Shown: one piece after another, positions 1 to 3,922 of the stretch
Numbering within the stretch: position 1 is the first letter of the stretch
Layout: each line of letters begins with the position of its first letter
Origin: an uncultured Collinsella sp.
Lineage (GTDB): Bacteria; Actinomycetota; Coriobacteriia; Coriobacteriales; Coriobacteriaceae
NCBI GenBank assembly: GCA_902495085.1
Contig: CABUWA010000107.1
Location: 1 to 6,766, forward strand
Direction of reading: 5' to 3'
DNA length: 6,766 nt
Position numbers and translations under genes: made by a program
Notes under the pieces: generated by a model
Databases searched by the model: none
What the model was told of the DNA's origin: nothing
What the model saw: the letters and a program-made list of their open reading frames with translations, nothing else

Positions 1-30
1 CTATACTTTGCTATATCTTGCTATATCTTG
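1..30. repeat. Three tandem 10-bp direct repeats upstream of the ATPase gene
   Basis: Bases 1-10, 11-20 and 21-30 read CTATACTTTG, CTATATCTTG and CTATATCTTG. Copies 2 and 3 are identical, and copy 1 differs at two adjacent positions. The period is one helical turn, so a protein bound to each copy would sit on the same DNA face. Each copy carries a -10-like hexamer (TATACT at 2-7, TATATC at 12-17 and 22-27), so the array probably overlaps the promoter of the following gene. It may continue left of the window. The repeat itself is seen directly. A role as operator or iteron is inference. Confidence 0.8.
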
Positions 31-33
31 AGC

Positions 34-40
34 AAAGGTG
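34..40 (+). promoter_or_regulatory. Ribosome binding site fixing the ATPase start at 47
   Basis: AAAGGTG at 34-40 is a plausible Shine-Dalgarno site. Its AAAGG core ends 8 bases before the ATG at 47. The upstream in-frame GTG at 38 lies inside this site and would have no ribosome binding site of its own, so ATG 47 is preferred. Confidence 0.6.
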
Positions 41-46
41 GCTCAC

Positions 47-1138
47 ATGCAAACAAACCCTTTTAAGCCCACAGCAGGTAAAACACCTCCCACGATTATC
101 GGCCGCGAAGATGTGCTCGAAGAATTCAATGAGGGCCTCGTCAACGGGCCTGGTGCCCCGGGGCGCCTAATGCGCATAGCCGGCGTCCGTGGAACGGGCA
201 AGACGGTCCTCCTTGACGAGTGCTCACGTTTGGCGCAAAGCCGTGGCTGGACGGTCATAAAAGAGGTCGCAACCGAGGGACTTTGCCAGCGCATTCTCGA
301 ACAGCTGCAGCCCAAATTCCAGGCCAAACACGCCAGATTTGAGCCCACCGTAGCTGGCATATCCATCGGCAGCATAGATATTGAGCGAATCGGCCCATCG
401 CTACGCGACGCCATGAGACAGACAATATCCAAGAATGAAAATGGCCTGCTCATCACTCTCGACGAGGTTCAAGACGCAGAGCTCGATGAGGTCCGAACGC
501 TCTCCATTGCGATTCAGCAGGTTATCGGCGAAGACCTTGATATCGCCTTTGTTTTTGCGGGTCTGCCTTCGATGATTGAAAGCATCATCAACGGAAAGAC
601 ACTTGCGTTTTTGCGCCGCGCCCTCCCCTTTGACCTGAAGGCTGTGGCAGTAACCGAAGTGTTGTACTCCCTCGAGGAAACCATTGAAGCGTCTGGCGTG
701 GAGTTGCAGCCAGGTATTGCCGGCCAACTTGCCGAGGCAACGCAAGGCTATCCTTTCATGATCCAACTCGTTGGATACTACGCATGGCAGTTGGCAAGAC
801 GCGCACATACAGCGATTATTGGAGAAGAAGAAGCCGAGCGTGGCATTGCAACGGCACGCGAACGCTTCTGCGCCATGGTGATTGAGCCCGCGCTGCAGCG
901 CATTCCGCCCACGTGCATCGCTTATCTGCTGAGCATGGCGTCTTTGGGGCAGACGAGCTCGACCAGCATGGTTGCCGATGCCCTAAACAAAACGCCTCAA
1001 CAGGTGAGCTCCGTCCGCAGCCGCCTGTTAAGAGAATCGATTATCGAGGCTCCTTCGTACGGCAAGGTCTCATTTGCCATCCCCTACATGCGCGACTACC
1101 TCTGCGAACACAAAGCCGAACTGGAAGTTGAACTGTAG
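47..1138 (+). CDS. AAA+ ATP-binding protein, Orc1/Cdc6-like, with C-terminal winged-helix region
   Basis: This 363-residue cytoplasmic P-loop ATPase starts with an 'NPF.P..G..P....GR' leader (residues 4-20), typical of a widespread prokaryotic ATP-binding family. Walker A is GVRGTGKT at 46-53, and Walker B is LLITLDE at 134-140 with D139 and E140 as the acidic pair. A sensor-1-like FVFAGLPS lies at 168-174, and an FLRRALPF segment at 188-195 could carry an arginine finger. GYPFMIQLVGYYAW at 234-247 resembles the sensor-2/lid helix of Orc1/Cdc6-like and STAND-type ATPases. Residues about 285-355 look like a winged helix (SMVADALNKTPQQVSSVRSRLL), suggesting DNA binding. There is no signal peptide or membrane segment. 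The gene stands alone on the plus strand behind a 10-bp repeat array and converges on the reductase gene. Its third positions are less G/C-biased by eye than those of feoB, hinting at an accessory origin. The ATPase call is secure. The biological role is unknown, and a regulatory, mobile-element or defence role are all possible. Confidence 0.85.
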   Translation: MQTNPFKPTAGKTPPTIIGREDVLEEFNEGLVNGPGAPGRLMRIAGVRGTGKTVLLDECSRLAQSRGWTVIKEVATEGLCQRILEQLQPKFQAKHARFEPTVAGISIGSIDIERIGPSLRDAMRQTISKNENGLLITLDEVQDAELDEVRTLSIAIQQVIGEDLDIAFVFAGLPSMIESIINGKTLAFLRRALPFDLKAVAVTEVLYSLEETIEASGVELQPGIAGQLAEATQGYPFMIQLVGYYAWQLARRAHTAIIGEEEAERGIATARERFCAMVIEPALQRIPPTCIAYLLSMASLGQTSSTSMVADALNKTPQQVSSVRSRLLRESIIEAPSYGKVSFAIPYMRDYLCEHKAELEVEL

Positions 1139-1157
1139 AAACGGCAACTGCCCTGCA

Positions 1158-1210
1158 AGACGAAAACCGTTTTCATACGGATTTAAAGCAGACGTAAACG
1201 GTTTTCGTCT
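1158..1210. repeat. 15-bp perfect inverted repeat downstream of the ATPase gene
   Basis: AGACGAAAACCGTTT at 1158-1172 is the exact reverse complement of AAACGGTTTTCGTCT at 1196-1210, with a 23-base spacer. It begins 19 bases after the ATPase stop and is followed by GTTTTACGTT. It could therefore act as a weak intrinsic terminator for that gene, or be a protein-binding palindrome. The word AGACGAAAA recurs in direct orientation at 1303-1311, at the edge of the next terminator. Confidence 0.8.
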
Positions 1211-1308
1211 GTTTTACGTTCGGAAATAAGACGCAAATTGCACTTTCGTATGGTTTTACGCCAAACGCAACACGCTTTCGTCCGGCTATGCGTCCCCAAT
1301 CCAGACGA

Positions 1309-1344
1309 AAAAGGCCCCGAGTTCGTGTGAGCTCGGGGCTCTTT
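1309..1344. terminator. Bidirectional Rho-independent terminator
   Basis: GCCCCGAG (1314-1321) pairs with CTCGGGGC (1332-1339) around a 10-base loop. An A-tract precedes the stem (1308-1312) and CTCTTT follows it (1339-1344). Read on the minus strand, the stem is followed by TTTTT, so it best serves the reductase gene, whose stop is about 150 bases upstream in that direction. Read on the plus strand it can also stop transcripts from the ATPase gene. Confidence 0.8.
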
Positions 1345-1434
1345 GTGCCGCACATCTATGAGAGGAATTATTCGATGCATACGGGCGCTACTCCATGAAG
1401 CCGCCCTGGGATGGCGGCAACCTCGTCAATGGGG

Positions 1435-1477
1435 CCAGGTTTACATGCGCCAAGTTGGTGCAAAGTAACCTGCCCCC
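1435..1477. repeat. REP-like imperfect hairpin with CAGGTT core
   Basis: CAGGTTTAC (1436-1444) pairs with GTAACCTG (1465-1472) with one bulged T. An inner stem GCGCC (1447-1451)/GGTGC (1457-1461) closes over an AAGTT loop. The right arm read on the minus strand is GGGGGCAGGTTAC, close to the GGGACAGGTTTA core of the element at 3798-3824. It lies 18 bases beyond the reductase stop. The shape (small hairpin, G-run, conserved core, intergenic) is that of REP elements mobilised by Y1/RAYT transposases. No such transposase lies in the window. Confidence 0.45.
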
Positions 1478-1494
1478 ACGCAACAAGGGGTTGA

Positions 1495-3444
1495 CTAGAG
1501 CTCGCAGGCAACCTTGTAGCCATCGCCGATGGCATCGCGGATGTTGCCACACTTCTGGGCATCGCCCAGCACGTGGACAGCGACGCCGGCAGCGGCAAGG
1601 TCGTCGGCCAACTTGGTATTGGGACGATAGCCCATGGCAAGCACCAGCGTATCGGCACCGGTGATGGTGTGGACCTCGCCGTCCTTTTCGTAACTGATGG
1701 TGTCCTCGGTGATCTCGGTCACCTTGGCCTCGGTCAGCACGTGAACGCCCTTGGAGAGCATACGCGTGATGAGCACCGCGCGGCCGGCACCGCCCTCGTT
1801 GGCGGCAAGCGTCTTGGTCATCTCGATAACAGTGACATCGCGATTGGCCGGCGACAGGTCGTTGACCAGCGGGGCCAGGTAGTCGGCCGTCTCGCAACCG
1901 ACGGTGCCGCCGCCCACGATGACGATCTTCTTGCCCGGGAAAGCCTTGCCACCCAGCAGGTCGTCAGCCGTCATAACCTGCTTAAAGCCCTGCATGAAGG
2001 CTGGAGCGATGGGCTCGGCGCCATAAGCTAGGACGACCTCGTAGCCGGCGTAGTCACGCTGAATGTCCTCGGCAGTAAGCTCGGTGCCAAATACGCACTT
2101 CACGCCGGCCTCGGCCAGGCGACGATACTGATACTTGATCACGCGGGTGAGTTCCTGCTTTGCCGGCGGAACGGCTGCGATGCGCATCTCGCCACCCGGC
2201 TCGTCCTGCTTGTCCACGAGCACCACGTTGTGGCCGCGCTTGGCGGCAATGTAGGCTGCCTCCATGCCCGCAGGACCAGCGCCCACAACGAGCACGTTCT
2301 TGGCCTCGGCAGCAGGTTCGTAGCCAGCCTCGTCGCGCTCCACGTCCGGGTTGACGGTGCAGGAGATGCGCTTGCCGAACATAATGCCGTTCAGGCAGCG
2401 CAGGCAACCGATGCAGGGACGGATGTCGTCGGCGTTGCCGGCAGCGGCCTTGTTGCAGAACTCGGCATCGCACAGATTGGCGCGGCCCATCATGCAGATG
2501 TCGGCAGCGCCGTCCTCGATCAGCTCCTCGGCGATCCAGGCCTCGTTAATGCGGCCGACCGTGGCAACGGGAATGTTCACGTGCTTCTTAATCTCACGCG
2601 AGCAAGCGGCGTGCGAGGCCTGCTGCGTGCCGGCGGCGGGAATCGCGGAGCCGCGCTTGATGGTGGTGCCGCCCGACACGTGAATCATGTCGACACCGGC
2701 CTTCTCCAGGCGACGCGAGACGTAGATCATGTCGTTGAGGGTCAGGCCGCCATCGGTGTACTCATCGCCCGAGATGCGGACGTCGATGATATAGTCCTTG
2801 CCGCAGCGCTCGCGAATCTCGGCAATGACCTCGAGCAAAAAGCGCATGCGAGCGTCGAGCGAGCCGCCGTACTCGTCGGTACGCTTGTTGTAGAGCGGGG
2901 TCAAAAAGCCGCCGAGCATGCCGTGGGCGTGCGCCGCATGGACCTCGACGCCATCGACGCCAGCCTTTTGCATGCGCACGGCGGCGTCGCCAAACTGGTG
3001 TGTGAGCTCGTGGATCTCGTCGACCGTGATAGGACGCGGCGCCTCGCGGGCGTAAGACGGGCCCACGAAGGACGGAGCGATCAGGCGCGGCGTGCCCGGA
3101 ATGTTAAAGGCCATGTAGGCGGGGTGGAAGAGCTGCGGCATGATCTTGCAGCCATACTCGTGGACGGCCGCGGCGAGCTTTTCCCAGCCAGGGATAAACG
3201 TGTCGTCGTAACAGCACATGTCACCCGGCAGATAGGTATAGGTGGGCTCGACCGTCACGACCTCGGTGATGATGAGGCCCACGCCGCCCTTGGCGCGGGC
3301 ACGGTAATGATCGACCAAGTCGTCGGTCACATATCCGTGATCGGCCAGGTTGGTGGACACCGGCGGCATAAAGACGCGGTTCTTGACCTCGGTCGTACCG
3401 ACCTTGATCGGGCTAAAGAGCATCGGATAGGCGGAGGACTCCAT
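1495..3444 (-). CDS. FMN/FAD/[4Fe-4S] old-yellow-enzyme family oxidoreductase, 2-enoate reductase-like
   Basis: This 649-residue protein has the fold order of 2,4-dienoyl-CoA reductase (FadH), trimethylamine dehydrogenase and 2-enoate reductase. Residues 8-335 form an OYE-type FMN TIM barrel (FSPIKVGTTEVKNRVFMPPV at 10-29, YNKRTDEYGGS at 185-195, DVRISGDE at 221-228). The FeS motif is C344-x2-C347-x2-C350-x11-C362. Next come an FAD dinucleotide fold (GAGPAG, 388-393), an NAD(P) fold (GGGTVG, 511-516) and a closing GD (627-628). Such enzymes pass electrons from NAD(P)H through FAD and the cluster to FMN to reduce activated C=C bonds; bile-acid BaiCD/BaiH belong to this superfamily. There is no signal peptide, so it is cytoplasmic. 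ATG 3444 is chosen because an AAAGGAA site sits 6 bases upstream and the conserved N-terminus begins within ten residues; an upstream ATG at 3525 would add 27 unconserved residues. The catalytic segment around H169-F180 lacks the usual tyrosine. The substrate cannot be read from sequence. Confidence 0.88.
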   Translation of the reverse strand: MESSAYPMLFSPIKVGTTEVKNRVFMPPVSTNLADHGYVTDDLVDHYRARAKGGVGLIITEVVTVEPTYTYLPGDMCCYDDTFIPGWEKLAAAVHEYGCKIMPQLFHPAYMAFNIPGTPRLIAPSFVGPSYAREAPRPITVDEIHELTHQFGDAAVRMQKAGVDGVEVHAAHAHGMLGGFLTPLYNKRTDEYGGSLDARMRFLLEVIAEIRERCGKDYIIDVRISGDEYTDGGLTLNDMIYVSRRLEKAGVDMIHVSGGTTIKRGSAIPAAGTQQASHAACSREIKKHVNIPVATVGRINEAWIAEELIEDGAADICMMGRANLCDAEFCNKAAAGNADDIRPCIGCLRCLNGIMFGKRISCTVNPDVERDEAGYEPAAEAKNVLVVGAGPAGMEAAYIAAKRGHNVVLVDKQDEPGGEMRIAAVPPAKQELTRVIKYQYRRLAEAGVKCVFGTELTAEDIQRDYAGYEVVLAYGAEPIAPAFMQGFKQVMTADDLLGGKAFPGKKIVIVGGGTVGCETADYLAPLVNDLSPANRDVTVIEMTKTLAANEGGAGRAVLITRMLSKGVHVLTEAKVTEITEDTISYEKDGEVHTITGADTLVLAMGYRPNTKLADDLAAAGVAVHVLGDAQKCGNIRDAIGDGYKVACEL

Positions 3445-3470
3445 ACAGGGTTCCTTTCGTTTGAGCCGCT

Positions 3471-3512
3471 CGGCGGCAGTTGCTAACGTACTTATCGTAT
3501 CAGCAACCGCCG
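3471..3512 (-). promoter_or_regulatory. Palindromic promoter/operator candidate upstream of the reductase gene
   Basis: GTTGCT (3479-3484) and AGCAAC (3502-3507) form an inverted repeat around a 17-base spacer. Outside it, CGGCGG (3471-3476) and CCGCCG (3507-3512) continue the symmetry with an offset of a few bases. Within it, the minus strand reads TGATACGAT (3502-3494), an extended -10-like element (4 of 6 matches in TACGAT). It lies about 50 bases before the reductase start. No convincing -35 is visible. The symmetry is seen directly; operator function is inferred. Confidence 0.4.
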
Positions 3513-3546
3513 TATCCGCGGCCAAACATACCCAAACGCCGGTCGG

Positions 3547-3747
3547 CTAATGAATACCGCGGCCCAAGTCTTCGGCGATTTTGTCTACACCCTTAAGTGC
3601 GGCGCACGTCTTTTTGTTGGAGCAATGCCCCGTGCAAACGCCACCCTGAGCGCAGTCGGCACACGTGCCCTTGCGGTAAATGCGCACGCACACGGCGACA
3701 AAAGCAATGCCAATCAATGCCAGAACAACAATATCGATAGGTGCCAT
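3547..3747 (-). CDS. FeoB-associated Cys-rich membrane protein
   Basis: This 66-residue protein has one N-terminal membrane helix (about residues 4-21, IDIVVLALIGIAFVAVCV) followed by a basic stretch (RIYRK). A cysteine cluster follows at C29, C32, C38, C42 and C48, with another cysteine (C20) at the end of the helix. This layout is that of the short FeoB-associated Cys-rich membrane protein family found beside feoB in many anaerobes. The family is thought to assist ferrous iron uptake, but its biochemistry is not settled. The start is well supported: CCTCCT at 3754-3759 on the plus strand gives an AGGAGG site 6 bases before the ATG. It lies 175 bases past the feoB stop, beyond a strong terminator, so it may have its own promoter or depend on read-through. 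The reductase gene begins 102 bases further on. Confidence 0.85.
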   Translation of the reverse strand: MAPIDIVVLALIGIAFVAVCVRIYRKGTCADCAQGGVCTGHCSNKKTCAALKGVDKIAEDLGRGIH

Positions 3748-3753
3748 AGCAAG

Positions 3754-3759
3754 CCTCCT
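3754..3759 (-). promoter_or_regulatory. Strong ribosome binding site of the Cys-rich protein gene
   Basis: The minus strand reads AGGAGG here, a full consensus Shine-Dalgarno site, 6 bases before the ATG at 3747. It is the best ribosome binding site in the window and supports this small frame as a real, well-translated gene. Confidence 0.8.
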
Positions 3760-3794
3760 CTAGTTAACCATCACTTACTTTACCCCATCCTCCA

Positions 3795-3866
3795 CCTACC
3801 AAAAAGGGACAGGTTTATTTTGGTCGGTTTTATCTGCGGAAACGCCACATCTCCCCTACCAAAAAG
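3795..3866 (+). repeat. 12-bp direct repeat flanking a REP-like element
   Basis: CCTACCAAAAAG occurs at 3795-3806 and again at 3855-3866, exactly 60 bases apart. The first copy forms the left side of a REP-like hairpin and the second the minus-strand T-tract of the feoB terminator. The two copies could come from a small duplication, or could be the boundary of an inserted 60-bp element. Confidence 0.6.
3798..3824. repeat. REP-like hairpin with GGGACAGGTTTA core
   Basis: ACCAAAA (3798-3804) and TTTTGGT (3818-3824) are perfect inverted arms of 7 bases around AGGGACAGGTTTA. The GGGACAGG word next to an A/T-rich palindrome resembles intergenic repeats of the REP/Y1-transposase type that I recall from other genomes. 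The core CAGGTTTA (3810-3817) also occurs at 1436-1443. Confidence 0.5.
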
Positions 3867-3893
3867 CCCGAGTGTCGCTGGGACACCCGGGCT
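3861..3893 (-). terminator. Rho-independent terminator of the feo operon
   Basis: AGCCCGAGTGTC (3865-3876) pairs with GACACCCGGGCT (3882-3893) over a 5-base loop, giving 11 of 12 pairs. On the minus strand the stem is followed by TTTTT (3865-3861). It starts 30 bases after the feoB stop, the expected place for the end of the operon transcript. Confidence 0.9.
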
Positions 3894-3922
3894 CGTGGAA
3901 AGGGGTTAATCCTTATTCGGAC

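Larger units (their letters stand above)
1139..1494. other. Gene-free convergent region with several hairpins
   Basis: These 356 bases separate the convergent ATPase and reductase genes. The left part (1139-1300) is clearly more AT-rich than the flanking genes. It contains a long inverted repeat, scattered AGACG/CGTCT words and two GTTTTACG copies (1211-1218 and 1253-1260). The right part holds a bidirectional terminator, a short GCCGCC/GGCGGC hairpin (1400-1405 with 1413-1418) and a REP-like hairpin. Short reading frames here have no recognisable protein features, so I see no gene. Confidence 0.75.

Noticed and set aside
38..46. GTG start at 38 adding three residues to the ATPase
   Set aside because: The GTG lies within the AAAGGTG ribosome binding site that serves ATG 47, and nothing upstream could act as its own site.
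1158..1310. CRISPR array or integron attC-like cluster
   Set aside because: The repeats are too few, too short and irregularly spaced, in mixed orientation, and no cas or integrase gene is present.
1173..1380. Minus-strand frames of 60 and 65 codons between the ATPase and reductase genes
   Set aside because: They run through the inverted repeat and terminator, have no ribosome binding site I can support, and show no protein-like pattern.
1375..1398. Seven-codon leader-like frame after AGAGGAAT, overlapping the next ATG by ATGA
   Set aside because: No plus-strand gene follows that it could regulate, and the region is the convergent 3' zone. Coincidence is the simpler reading.
2230..3486. Long plus-strand open frame of 418 codons opposite the reductase gene
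   Set aside because: It is a mirror frame of a high-GC gene, rich in Val, Ala, Gly, His and Asp, with no family motif. The minus-strand protein is unmistakable.
3445..3525. Upstream ATG at 3525 extending the reductase by 27 residues
   Set aside because: The extension covers the palindromic promoter region, looks like no known N-terminus, and ATG 3444 has a good ribosome binding site right before the conserved barrel start.
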